Source: Pseudomonas fluorescens (GTDB lineage Bacteria > Pseudomonadota > Gammaproteobacteria > Pseudomonadales > Pseudomonadaceae). Taken from it: a stretch of DNA of 64,000 nt. The stretch lies in the NCBI RefSeq assembly GCF_001623525.1, contig NZ_CP015225.1, positions 6,708,501 to 6,772,500 of the forward strand, in the 5' to 3' direction. This document shows positions 44,489 through 53,231 of this stretch, piece after piece; the stretch's first letter is position 1; the number at the start of each line of letters is the position of its first letter. A program made the position numbers and the translations under genes. Under the pieces are notes generated by a model. It saw only the letters and a program-made list of their open reading frames with translations. It did no database searches and was not told where the DNA came from.

Positions 44489-44913
44489 AATTCCGCCGCA
44501 AGCCACGGGAAAACATCGAGATCAACCTTGCATCGCTGATCGACGTGGTGTTCATCCTGCTGCTGTTTTTCGTCGTGACCACCACGTTCACCCGGGAAAC
44601 CCAGCTCAAGGTTGAATTGCCACAGGCCGTCAGCGGCTCGCCGGCCGAAGACCAGCAATTGAAGAACCTGGAAGTCACCATCAGCGCCGAAGGGGCGTTC
44701 TCGGTGAACAACCAGTTGCTGCCCAAGAGCGACCTGGCGAGCCTGATCGAGGCCCTGCAGAAAGAATCCGGCGGCGACACCAACCTGCCGCTGTCCATCA
44801 GCGCCGACGGCAAGACCCCTCATCAATCGGTGATCACCGCCATGGACGCGGCCGGCAAGCTCGGTTTCAGCCATCTGCGCATGACCACGGTCGAGGCGGC
44901 CCCGGCACCCTGA
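44485..44913 (+). CDS. exbD: ExbD/TolR-type protein
   Basis: 142 residues with one N-terminal membrane helix carrying the conserved aspartate ([20 protein letters not shown]) and a periplasmic domain. It overlaps exbB by four bases. Forms the proton-driven complex with ExbB. Confidence 0.93.
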   Translation: MKFRRKPRENIEINLASLIDVVFILLLFFVVTTTFTRETQLKVELPQAVSGSPAEDQQLKNLEVTISAEGAFSVNNQLLPKSDLASLIEALQKESGGDTNLPLSISADGKTPHQSVITAMDAAGKLGFSHLRMTTVEAAPAP

Positions 44914-45923
44914 TGGCCATGTCCGATCGATTGCTTGCCGCGTGGTACGAAGGTCATCCGGCCCTGGCCCTGCTACGGCCGCTGGAGTGGATGTACCGAC
45001 GGGTGGTGGTGGGCAAGCGCGAGCGTTTCCTGGCGGGCGAAGGCCAGATCTACCAGCCCCCCGTGCCGTTGGTGGTGGTGGGCAATATCACGGTCGGCGG
45101 CACCGGCAAGACACCGTTGATCCTGTGGCTGATCCAGCACTGCCAGCGTAGTGGCCTGCGGGTCGGCGTGGTCAGCCGGGGTTACGGCGCCAAGCCGCCG
45201 CAGCTGCCGTGGCGGGTCGCGGCCGAGCAGGGCGCCGACATCGCGGGTGATGAGCCGCTGTTGATCGTCCAGCGCACAGGTGTGCCGTTGATGATCGACC
45301 CTGATCGCAGTCGCGCGATCCAGGCGCTGCTGGAGGCCGAACCACTAGACCTGATCCTGTCCGACGACGGCATGCAGCATTATCGGATGGCCCGGGACCT
45401 CGAGCTGGTGTTGATAGACAACGCCCGCGGCTTGGGCAACCGGCGTTGCCTGCCGGCAGGGCCGTTGCGCGAACCGGTCGAGCGCCTGCAATCGGTCGAC
45501 GCCGTGCTGTACAACGGCGCCAGTGCCGACCGCGAAGACGGCTTCGCCTTCCAATTGCGCCCCACCGAACTGGTGAACCTGGCCAGTGGCGAACGCCGCC
45601 CCCTCGACCATTTCCCACCCGGCCAGGCCCTGCACGCCGTGGCCGGCATCGGCAATCCCCAGCGTTTCTTCAAGACCCTCGAAACGCTACACTGGCGGCC
45701 AATACCGCATGGGTTTGCCGACCACGCCGAATACAGCGCCCAGGCCTTGAGTTTCAAGCCATCGCTGCCGGTGGTCATGACGGAAAAGGACGCCGTCAAA
45801 TGCCGTGCCTTCGCCGCACCCGACTGGTGGTACCTGGCGGTAGACGCCGCGCCGTCACCGGCTTTCGCGGCCTGGTTCGATACGCAGTTGATACGCCTGT
45901 TGCCGGATCGGCTTTTGCCTTAA
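44913..45923 (+). CDS. lpxK: Tetraacyldisaccharide 4'-kinase LpxK
   Basis: 336 residues. An N-terminal membrane-associated helix is followed by Walker [13 protein letters not shown] (near residue 58-67), then DEPLLI and LSDDGMQHY. It phosphorylates the lipid A precursor at the 4' position in the inner membrane. The ATG overlaps the exbD stop by one base. Confidence 0.96.
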   Translation: MAMSDRLLAAWYEGHPALALLRPLEWMYRRVVVGKRERFLAGEGQIYQPPVPLVVVGNITVGGTGKTPLILWLIQHCQRSGLRVGVVSRGYGAKPPQLPWRVAAEQGADIAGDEPLLIVQRTGVPLMIDPDRSRAIQALLEAEPLDLILSDDGMQHYRMARDLELVLIDNARGLGNRRCLPAGPLREPVERLQSVDAVLYNGASADREDGFAFQLRPTELVNLASGERRPLDHFPPGQALHAVAGIGNPQRFFKTLETLHWRPIPHGFADHAEYSAQALSFKPSLPVVMTEKDAVKCRAFAAPDWWYLAVDAAPSPAFAAWFDTQLIRLLPDRLLP

Positions 45924-45946
45924 AACCTTTTATCCAGGGGAATTCC

Positions 45947-46132
45947 ATGGACACCAAATTGCTCGATATTCTGGCTTGCCCGGTCTGCAAAGGCCCGCTC
46001 AAGCTCAGCGCCGACAAGACCGAACTGATCAGCAAGGGGGCCGGCCTGGCCTACCCGATTCGCGATGGCATCCCGGTGATGCTCGAAAGCGAAGCCCGCA
46101 CCCTGACCACCGACGAGCGCCTGGATAAATGA
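45947..46132 (+). CDS. Trm112 family protein (YcaR-like)
   Basis: 61 residues: [20 protein letters not shown] with the CxxC pair, then [12 protein letters not shown]. Small zinc-ribbon-like proteins of this family sit between lpxK and kdsB in many proteobacteria. Downstream overlap with kdsB is four bases. Molecular role not established in bacteria. Confidence 0.93.
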   Translation: MDTKLLDILACPVCKGPLKLSADKTELISKGAGLAYPIRDGIPVMLESEARTLTTDERLDK

Positions 46133-46893
46133 CCGCAGCCTTTACCGTTGTCATTCCGTCGCGTTTCGCTTCGACGCGCCTGCCCGGCAAGCCGTTGCTG
46201 TCGATTGCCGGCAAGCCGATGATTCAGCATGTCTGGGAGCAGGCCTGCAAAAGCAGCGCCCAGCGTGTGGTGGTGGCGACTGACGATGCGCGCATCGTCG
46301 AGGCCTGCAAAGGCTTTGGCGCCGAAGTCGTCCTGACGCGTGAAGACCATAATTCCGGCACTGACCGCCTGGCGGAGGTCGCGGCGAAGCTCGGTCTTGC
46401 CGCCGATGCTATCGTGGTCAATGTGCAAGGCGACGAGCCGTTGATCCCGCCGAGCGTTATCGATCAGGTCGCCGCCAACCTCGCGGCCCACACCGAGGCG
46501 CGCATGGCCACCCTGGCCGAGCCGATCGAGGATGTGCAGACCTTGTTCAATCCCAACGTGGTCAAGGTGGTCAGTGACCTCAATGGCCTGGCGTTGACCT
46601 TCAGCCGCGCGACGTTGCCCTGGGCGCGGGACGCATTTGCCCAAAGCCGTGACGTGATGCCGGAAGGCGTGCCATACCGCCGCCACATCGGCATCTATGC
46701 CTACCGCGCCGGCTTCCTCCAGGACTTCGTCGCCTGGGGCCCGTGCTGGCTGGAAAACACTGAAGCCCTGGAACAGCTGCGTGCCCTGTGGCACGGCGTG
46801 CGGATCCACGTCGCCGATGCGCTGATCGCCCCGCCGACCGGCGTGGACACCGCCGAAGACCTCGAGCGCGTTCGTCGCCTGCTGGAGGCTTGA
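46129..46893 (+). CDS. kdsB: CMP-KDO synthetase KdsB
   Basis: 254 residues. The nucleotide-binding motif is [31 protein letters not shown] and [13 protein letters not shown] are conserved. It activates KDO with CTP for LPS inner-core synthesis. Confidence 0.97.
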   Translation: MTAAFTVVIPSRFASTRLPGKPLLSIAGKPMIQHVWEQACKSSAQRVVVATDDARIVEACKGFGAEVVLTREDHNSGTDRLAEVAAKLGLAADAIVVNVQGDEPLIPPSVIDQVAANLAAHTEARMATLAEPIEDVQTLFNPNVVKVVSDLNGLALTFSRATLPWARDAFAQSRDVMPEGVPYRRHIGIYAYRAGFLQDFVAWGPCWLENTEALEQLRALWHGVRIHVADALIAPPTGVDTAEDLERVRRLLEA

Positions 46894-47357
46894 TGCGGGT
46901 CCTGTTTGTCTGCCTCGGCAATATCTGCCGCTCGCCCACCGCCGAAGGCATCCTGCGCCACAAGTTGCGTGAGGCCGGGTTGGCCGGGCAGGTGGAAGTC
47001 GCTTCCGCCGGCACCGGTGACTGGCACGTCGGCAAGGCTCCGGACAAGCGCAGCCAGGCGGCGGCCCTGAAGCGTGGCTACGACTTGTCGGCCCAGCGTG
47101 CGCAACAGGTGACCCGCGCTGATTTCGCCGGCTATGACCTGATCCTGGCGATGGACAGCAGCAACCTGCGCCACCTCAAGGCCTTGCAACCTGCCAATGG
47201 CAAGGCCGAGCTGGACCTGTTCCTGCGGCGCTACGAAGCTGAACTCGACGATGTGCCGGACCCGTACTACGACGGCGAACAAGGCTTCGAACAAGTGCTG
47301 GACCTGATCGAGCGCGCTACCGATCGCCTGGTGATCGAATTGAAGGGGCGGTTATGA
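46893..47357 (+). CDS. Low-molecular-weight protein tyrosine phosphatase
   Basis: 154 residues. The P-loop CLGNICRS (Cys7, Arg13) is at the N terminus and the acid DPYYDG is near residue 121. The ATG overlaps the kdsB stop. The target is unknown; homologues act on tyrosine kinases or glycan-related proteins. Confidence 0.94.
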   Translation: MRVLFVCLGNICRSPTAEGILRHKLREAGLAGQVEVASAGTGDWHVGKAPDKRSQAAALKRGYDLSAQRAQQVTRADFAGYDLILAMDSSNLRHLKALQPANGKAELDLFLRRYEAELDDVPDPYYDGEQGFEQVLDLIERATDRLVIELKGRL

Positions 47358-48373
47358 CCTTGCAGGTTCGGGCGGGCGTCAGCCTCAAGCCCTTCAACAG
47401 TTTCGGGGTGGACGTCACTGCCCGGTTGTTCGCCGAAGCCCACAGCGATGGTGATGTTCGCGAGGCGTTGGCTTATGCCGCCGAACATGCCGTGCCATTG
47501 TTGGTAATAGGGGGCGGCAGCAACCTGTTGCTGACCGGCGACATCGACGCGCTGGTGCTGCGCATGACCAGCCACGGTATTCGCCTGCTCAGCGATGACG
47601 GCGAACGCGTAGTGGTCGAAGCCGAAGCAGGGGAGCCCTGGCACCCGTTCGTCCAGCACACGTTGGCGCAGGGCTGGTCCGGATTGGAGAACCTCAGTCT
47701 GATCCCCGGTACTGTGGGCGCGGCACCGATGCAAAACATCGGCGCCTACGGTGTGGAGATCAAGGACGTCTTCTCCGGCCTCACCGCGCTGGATCGCCAG
47801 ACCGGCGAGCTGCGCGATTTCAGCCTTGAAGACTGTCGGTTCGCTTATCGCGACAGCCTCTTCAAACAGCAAGCGGGTCGCTGGTTGATCCTGCGGGTGC
47901 GCTTCGCCCTCAGTCGCGCCGCACACTTGCATCTGGAGTACGGTCCGGTTCGCCAGCGATTGACCGAGCAGGGCATCGAGCAGGCGACACCCTCCGACGT
48001 GAGCCGGGCCATTTGCAGCATCCGCAGCGAAAAACTCCCGGACCCGGCCGTGCTGGGCAATGCCGGCAGCTTCTTCAAGAACCCGCTGGTGCCGGCTGCG
48101 CACGTGGCGCACCTCAAACTGCAATACCCTGACCTGGTGGCTTATCCACAGTCTGAAGGGCAGATGAAAATCGCCGCCGGCTGGTTGATCGAACGGGCCG
48201 GCTGGAAGGGCTTTCGCGAAGGTGATGCTGGGGTGCATAAGTTGCAGGCGTTGGTGTTGGTCAACTACGGTAACGCCACGGGCCCGCAACTTCTGGACCT
48301 GGCCCTGCGCATCCAGAAAGACATTGCCGAGCGTTTCCAGGTCGAGCTGGAAATGGAACCCAATCGGTACTGA
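47354..48373 (+). CDS. murB: UDP-N-acetylenolpyruvoylglucosamine reductase MurB
   Basis: 339 residues, E. coli-type (type I) MurB. FAD-binding motif LVIGGGSNLLL, substrate region IPGTVGAAPMQNIGAYGVEI, catalytic serine near LGNAGSFFKNP. It makes UDP-MurNAc for peptidoglycan. Last gene of the operon. Confidence 0.97.
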   Translation: MTLQVRAGVSLKPFNSFGVDVTARLFAEAHSDGDVREALAYAAEHAVPLLVIGGGSNLLLTGDIDALVLRMTSHGIRLLSDDGERVVVEAEAGEPWHPFVQHTLAQGWSGLENLSLIPGTVGAAPMQNIGAYGVEIKDVFSGLTALDRQTGELRDFSLEDCRFAYRDSLFKQQAGRWLILRVRFALSRAAHLHLEYGPVRQRLTEQGIEQATPSDVSRAICSIRSEKLPDPAVLGNAGSFFKNPLVPAAHVAHLKLQYPDLVAYPQSEGQMKIAAGWLIERAGWKGFREGDAGVHKLQALVLVNYGNATGPQLLDLALRIQKDIAERFQVELEMEPNRY

Positions 48374-48396
48374 ACCGCGCTTGCCCGATCACCTGG

Positions 48397-48454
48397 AAAA
48401 ACGCCCTGAACACCTTGCGCACGATCATTTGTGCAGGATTGTGCAGGGCGTTTT
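48397..48454 (+). terminator. Terminator of the comEC-murB operon
   Basis: AAAACGCCCTG pairs with CAGGGCGTTTT over a loop of about 35 bases that has its own inverted stretch; a short T run ends it, 24 bases after murB. Confidence 0.75.
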
Positions 48455-48640
48455 GCTTGATCCTGGGTTAATTTAGCTCGCTAGCGATGTCACCATCGGC
48501 ATCTTGAAGGCCCGGTGCAGACGCCTGCGTGCGCATGCATAAGAGAGCCCGATCAGCCTGAGTCAGTCTGCGACAACCGAACCGTCAACCCAGCGGCAGA
48601 TTGCTCGACCCCATAACTCGATAACTATGCGGGCGTGCCC

Positions 48641-49111
48641 ATGATTACCCTGAAACTCAATGGAAAAGACCATCAACTGGATGTGACCGAGGACATGCCG
48701 CTGCTGTGGGCTATCCGGGATGTGGCCGGTTACAACGGCACCAAATTCGGCTGCGGCATGGGCTTGTGCGGTGCGTGCACCATCCATATCGACGGCGCCC
48801 CGGCGCGCAGTTGCATCACGCCAATCGGCTCGGTGAAAGGGCTGGACATCAGCACCATCGACGGTCTTCATGCCGACCCGGTCGGGCAAATCGTCCAGAA
48901 GGCCTGGCTCGACACGGCAGTGGCCCAGTGCGGTTACTGCCAGGGCGGGCAGATCATGTCCGCCACCGCATTGCTCAAGACCAACCCCAACCCGAGCGAT
49001 GAGCAGATCGAAGAAGCCATGGTCGGCAACATCTGCCGTTGCGGCACGTATAACCGGATCAAGACCGCGATCCGCCAGGCTTCCACTCACCTGAAGGAGG
49101 CCAAGGCATGA
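48641..49111 (+). CDS. (2Fe-2S)-binding subunit of a molybdenum hydroxylase (IorA-like)
   Basis: 156 residues. A plant-ferredoxin-type cluster (GCGMGLCGACTIHIDGAPAR) and a helical two-cluster domain (CGYCQGGQ, NICRCGTYNR) make up the small subunit of isoquinoline-1-oxidoreductase-type enzymes. It has no own signal peptide and would be carried with the large subunit. A GTG two codons earlier is an alternative start. It overlaps the next gene by four bases. Confidence 0.93.
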   Translation: MITLKLNGKDHQLDVTEDMPLLWAIRDVAGYNGTKFGCGMGLCGACTIHIDGAPARSCITPIGSVKGLDISTIDGLHADPVGQIVQKAWLDTAVAQCGYCQGGQIMSATALLKTNPNPSDEQIEEAMVGNICRCGTYNRIKTAIRQASTHLKEAKA

Positions 49112-51423
49112 GCCGCTTGCCCGATGATTTCGTGCTGAGCAACCTCAGTCGCCGTGGTTTCCTCAAGGGTGCGAGCGCCACCGGCGTGCTGGTGCTGGCG
49201 GCGACGTGGGGCCTGCCGGATGCCTTTGCCGAGGAAAAGAAATTCGGTGCCGAGGGCATGCCCCATGGCGCGGTCGACGACCCGAAGGTGTACGTCAGCA
49301 TTGCCACCGATGGCAGCGTGACCGTGATCTGCAACCGTTCGGAGATGGGCCAGGGTGTGCGTACCAGCCTGAGCATGGTCGTGGCCGATGAGCTGGAGGC
49401 CGACTGGGCGCGAGTAAAGGTGCAACAGGCGCCGGCCGATGAGGCGCGCTTCGGCAACCAGGACACCGACGGTTCACGCAGCATGCGTCATTGGTACGAG
49501 CCGATGCGCCGTTGCGGTGCTGCCGCCCGGACCATGTTGGAACTGGCCGCCGCCGCGCAGTGGAAGGTGCCGGTGGGTGAATGCCATGCCCAACTGCACA
49601 AAGTGCTGCACCAGCCTTCGGGGCGTGAACTGGGTTATGGCGAATTGGCCGCCGCCGCCAGTGCCCTGGCGGTGCCGAGCCGTGGCAGCCTGCGCCTCAA
49701 GCAGCCATCGGAGTTTCGCTACATCGGCAAGGAGGCGAGCCGGGCCATCGATGGCGCAGACATCGTCAACGGTCGTGCCGTGTTTGGTGCCGATGTGCAT
49801 TTCGACGGCATGCTCTATGCCGTCATCGCGCGTCCGCCGGTCTATGGTGGCAAGGTCAAGAGCGTGGACAGCAGCGCCGCGCTGAAAGTACCGGGCGTGG
49901 TCAAGGTGGTGCAGATCGAAGGGCGCCCGCTGCCCTCGGAATTCCAGCCGTTGGGCGGCGTGGCGGTGGTGGCGAAGAACACCTGGGCGGCGATCAAGGG
50001 CCGCGAAGCGTTGAAAATCCAATGGGACGACGGCCCGAATGCCGGTTATGACTCCATTGCCTATCGCAAGGAGCTGGAAGCGGCGGCCCTCAAGCCCGGA
50101 AAAGTCGTGCGCAGCAGCGGCGATCTCGACGATGCACTGGCCAAGGCTGATTCGACGTTGGAAGCATCGTATTACTTGCCGCACCTGTCCCAATCACCGA
50201 TGGAACCGATGGTTGCCGTCGCCCGGTTCAAGGACGGCCAATGCGAGGCCTGGGCACCGAGCCAGGCCCCGCAGGTGACCCGTGAACGTGTCGCTGAACG
50301 CCTGGGCATTCCTTTCGAGAAGGTCACGGTGAACATCACGTTGTTGGGCGGCGGTTTCGGACGCAAGTCCAAACCCGACTTTGTCGTCGAAGCGGCTGTG
50401 CTCGCCAAGGAATTTCCCGGCCAGGCAATACGGGTGCAATGGACCCGTGAAGACGACATCCATCACTCGTATTTCCACACGGTATCGGCCGAATACCTCA
50501 AGGCCGGCCTGAACCAGGACGGTATGCCGTCCGGCTGGTTGCACCGCACCGTGGCCCCGAGCATCACCGCACTGTTTGCGCCGGGCATGACCCACGAGGC
50601 GCCGTTCGAAATAGGCATGGGCGTGACCAACATGGCTTATGCCATCCCGAACCTGCGCCTGGAGAATCCCGAAGCGGTGGCCCATGCCCGGGTGGGTTGG
50701 TATCGCTCGGTGTCGAACATCCCCCATGGTTTCGCGATCCAGAGTTTCATCGACGAATTGGCCCACAAGGCCGGCCAGGATCCGCTGAAGTACCAAGTCA
50801 AATTGCTCGGGCCGGACCGTAAGATCGATCCGCGTAGCTTGAGCGAAGAGTGGAACTATGGCGAATCCCCCGAGCGCTATCCGATTGATACCGCGCGGAT
50901 CCGCACGGTGCTGGAAACCGCTGCCAAGGCCGCCGGTTGGGGCCGGGAACTGCCCAAGGGCCGTGGCCTGGGCTTGGCCGTGCACTACAGCTTCGTCACT
51001 TACGTGGCGGCGGTGATCGAAGTAGAGGTCAAGGACGACGGCACGGTGATCGTGCACAAGGCGGACATCGCCGTGGATTGCGGTCCGCAGATCAACCCCG
51101 AGCGCATCCGTTCCCAGTTCGAGGGCGCCTGCGTCATGGGGCTAGGCAATGCCATGGTGGGGGAAATCAGTTTCAAGGACGGCAAGGTGCAGCAGGACAA
51201 TTTCCACATGTACGAGGTGGCGCGCATGTCCCTGGCGCCCAAGGAAGTGGCCGTGCACTTGGTCACGCCGCCGGGTGAGGTGCCGTTGGGCGGTGTCGGC
51301 GAGCCGGGTGTGCCACCGATTGCGCCGGCGCTGTGCAACGCGATTTTCGCCGCCACTGGCAAGCGTATTCGTAGCCTGCCTGTGCGCTATCAGCTGCAAG
51401 GCTGGCAGCAGGCGAAGGCCTGA
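49108..51423 (+). CDS. Molybdopterin-binding large subunit, xanthine-dehydrogenase family (IorB-like)
   Basis: 771 residues. A twin-arginine signal (NLSRRGFLKGASATGVLVLA) points to the periplasm. The cofactor domains include EMGQGVRTSLSMVVADELEA, LGGGFGRKSKPDFVVEAAVL and GGVGEPGVPPIAPALCNAIF (the catalytic glutamate region). It belongs to the isoquinoline/aldehyde oxidoreductase type. Substrate and electron acceptor are unknown; no cytochrome c gene accompanies it here. Confidence 0.93.
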   Translation: MSRLPDDFVLSNLSRRGFLKGASATGVLVLAATWGLPDAFAEEKKFGAEGMPHGAVDDPKVYVSIATDGSVTVICNRSEMGQGVRTSLSMVVADELEADWARVKVQQAPADEARFGNQDTDGSRSMRHWYEPMRRCGAAARTMLELAAAAQWKVPVGECHAQLHKVLHQPSGRELGYGELAAAASALAVPSRGSLRLKQPSEFRYIGKEASRAIDGADIVNGRAVFGADVHFDGMLYAVIARPPVYGGKVKSVDSSAALKVPGVVKVVQIEGRPLPSEFQPLGGVAVVAKNTWAAIKGREALKIQWDDGPNAGYDSIAYRKELEAAALKPGKVVRSSGDLDDALAKADSTLEASYYLPHLSQSPMEPMVAVARFKDGQCEAWAPSQAPQVTRERVAERLGIPFEKVTVNITLLGGGFGRKSKPDFVVEAAVLAKEFPGQAIRVQWTREDDIHHSYFHTVSAEYLKAGLNQDGMPSGWLHRTVAPSITALFAPGMTHEAPFEIGMGVTNMAYAIPNLRLENPEAVAHARVGWYRSVSNIPHGFAIQSFIDELAHKAGQDPLKYQVKLLGPDRKIDPRSLSEEWNYGESPERYPIDTARIRTVLETAAKAAGWGRELPKGRGLGLAVHYSFVTYVAAVIEVEVKDDGTVIVHKADIAVDCGPQINPERIRSQFEGACVMGLGNAMVGEISFKDGKVQQDNFHMYEVARMSLAPKEVAVHLVTPPGEVPLGGVGEPGVPPIAPALCNAIFAATGKRIRSLPVRYQLQGWQQAKA

Positions 51424-52394
51424 TGGACAGCGTTGATCTGAACGTCCTGCGCAGCGTGCTCGAGTGGCGCCGCGCCGGGCAGCGGGTGGTGCTGTTCACT
51501 GTGGTCCAGACCTGGGGCACAGCGCCAAGGCCGCCGGGGGCGATGCTGGCCCTGCGCGAAGATGGCGTGGTGATTGGTTCGGTGTCGGGTGGTTGTGTCG
51601 AGGATGACCTGATCGCCCGGCTGCACGACGGTCGGATTCCGGCGGACGGCCCGCCGGTGCAACTGATCACCTATGGCGTCACCCGCGAAGAAGCGGCGCG
51701 CTTCGGCCTGCCGTGCGGCGGCACCCTGCGCCTGACCGAAGAGCGGGTGGGCGATCCACACTGGGTCGCGCAATTGCTGGAACGTTGCGAAGCCCATGAG
51801 ATTGTCGCCCGTGAGCTGACAGTCGCCAGCGGCAACGTGGTCCTGACCCCGGCCAGCAAAACCGACGCCCTGGTGTTCGATGGACAGGTCCTGCGGGCCA
51901 TATACGGCCCACGTTGGCGGCTGTTGCTGATCGGCGCCGGGCAACTGTCGCGCTACGTGGCGGAAATGGCCCGGTTGCTGGACTTCGAAGTGCTGATTTG
52001 CGATCCGCGCAAGGAGTTTGTCTATGGTTGGGAAGAGCAGCATGGCCGCTTCGTCTCGGGGATGCCCGACGAAGCCGTGTTGAGCATCCAGACCGACGAG
52101 CGCACCGCCATTGTGGCGCTGACCCATGATCCACGCCTGGATGACATGGCGCTGCTCACGGCCCTGGACTCCAAGGCCTTTTATGTCGGCGCCCTGGGCT
52201 CGCGAGTCAACAGCCAGAAGCGCCGGGATAATCTGGCTCAGCTAGGCTTGTCAGCACAGGCCATTGAACGCTTGCATGGACCCATCGGCCTGCACATCGG
52301 CAGCCACACCCCGGCGGAAATCGCCTTGTCGTTGCTGGCCGAGATCGTGGCCATCAAGAATGGCGTTGAACTGCGGCAGAAAAAGCCGTTGTAA
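51423..52394 (+). CDS. XdhC/CoxI family molybdenum-cofactor maturation protein
   Basis: 323 residues. The N-terminal XdhC_CoxI domain (VLFTVVQTWGTAPRPPGAML then CVEDDLIARL) and the C-terminal Rossmann domain (LLIGAGQLSRYVAEMARLLD, FYVGALGSRVNSQKRRDNL) are both present. XdhC-type proteins bind and insert the sulfurated cofactor into the enzyme. The ATG overlaps the preceding stop by one base. Confidence 0.94.
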   Translation: MDSVDLNVLRSVLEWRRAGQRVVLFTVVQTWGTAPRPPGAMLALREDGVVIGSVSGGCVEDDLIARLHDGRIPADGPPVQLITYGVTREEAARFGLPCGGTLRLTEERVGDPHWVAQLLERCEAHEIVARELTVASGNVVLTPASKTDALVFDGQVLRAIYGPRWRLLLIGAGQLSRYVAEMARLLDFEVLICDPRKEFVYGWEEQHGRFVSGMPDEAVLSIQTDERTAIVALTHDPRLDDMALLTALDSKAFYVGALGSRVNSQKRRDNLAQLGLSAQAIERLHGPIGLHIGSHTPAEIALSLLAEIVAIKNGVELRQKKPL

Positions 52395-52414
52395 GCCGCG
52401 GGGGAGGAGGGCGT

Positions 52415-53005
52415 ATGAGCGAGTCGATAGGCGTGATCATTCTCGCGGCCGGATCGGGCAGTCGTTTCCGTCAGGTGGCCGGCCCCGACAAGGATAAGTT
52501 GCTGGCCGATTGCACCGGGCGGGACGGTGCCGTCCGTTCGGTGATCGAGCAGGTGCTGGCGAACTTGCCTGCCTCCCTGCAAAAGCGCGTCCTGGTGACG
52601 AGCCAGGATCGTCCGCAAGCCATCCGCATGGCCCAAGCCTATGGCTGCGATTTCGTGGCGCTGGACTCCCCCGGCCTGGGGGATAGCATCGCGGCCGGTG
52701 TCCAGGCTTGCCCGGACCTTGCTGGCTGGTTGATGGTACTGGGTGATATGCCTTTCATCTTGCCGTCGACTATCGAGCAGGTGGCGGCGAGGATTCGCGA
52801 GGATGGCATCAGTGTGCCGGTCCTCTCCGGCAAATACGGGCATCCGGTGGGATTCGACCGTGCGTTTGGCCCAAGACTGATGGCACTGACTGGAGATCGC
52901 GGTGCCAAGGCATTGTTTGCCGGGGCGCAAGTGGTCGAGGTGCCGGTGGATGACCCTGGCGTGACGTGGGATGTCGATGTGCCAGAGGCATTGGCCTTCA
53001 AATAA
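52415..53005 (+). CDS. MobA-like NTP transferase (molybdenum cofactor cytidylyltransferase, MocA type)
   Basis: 196 residues. The nucleotide-binding start IGVIILAAGSGSRFRQVAG and WLMVLGDMPFILPST, PVLSGKYGHPVGFDR fit MocA/MobA. It would make the CMP form of the cofactor needed by xanthine-oxidase-family enzymes. GGGGAGGAGG lies just upstream. Last gene of the operon. Confidence 0.9.
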   Translation: MSESIGVIILAAGSGSRFRQVAGPDKDKLLADCTGRDGAVRSVIEQVLANLPASLQKRVLVTSQDRPQAIRMAQAYGCDFVALDSPGLGDSIAAGVQACPDLAGWLMVLGDMPFILPSTIEQVAARIREDGISVPVLSGKYGHPVGFDRAFGPRLMALTGDRGAKALFAGAQVVEVPVDDPGVTWDVDVPEALAFK

Positions 53006-53022
53006 CAGGCGACGCAGAACCC

Positions 53023-53113
53023 TGTGGGAGCAAGCTTGCTCGCGAAAGCGGTCCGACATTCAGCATTGATGCAAGCTGACCCGGCGCCATCGCGAGCAAG
53101 CTCGCTCCCACAG
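53023..53113. repeat. Inverted REP doublet, second class
   Basis: TGTGGGAGCAAGCTTGCTCG at the left is inverted (CGAGCAAGCTCGCTCCCACA) at the right. The arms differ from the GTGGCGAGGGAGC class used elsewhere. Confidence 0.88.
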
Positions 53114-53180
53114 TGGATCTTCAGTGGGAATAAGTCTTGTGTCTGGTCCCAGTCCTGCTGTGGATAAGTATGGAGGCATA

Positions 53181-53217
53181 AAAAAGCCCCGCCTGGCATC
53201 ACCAGGCGGGGCTTTTT
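53181..53217. terminator. Bidirectional terminator between mocA-like gene and rne
   Basis: AAAAAGCCCCGCCTGG and CCAGGCGGGGCTTTTT make a long perfect stem with A and T runs on either side, 15 bases past the rne stop codon. Confidence 0.93.
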
Positions 53218-53231
53218 ACTGGGCGGTGGAA

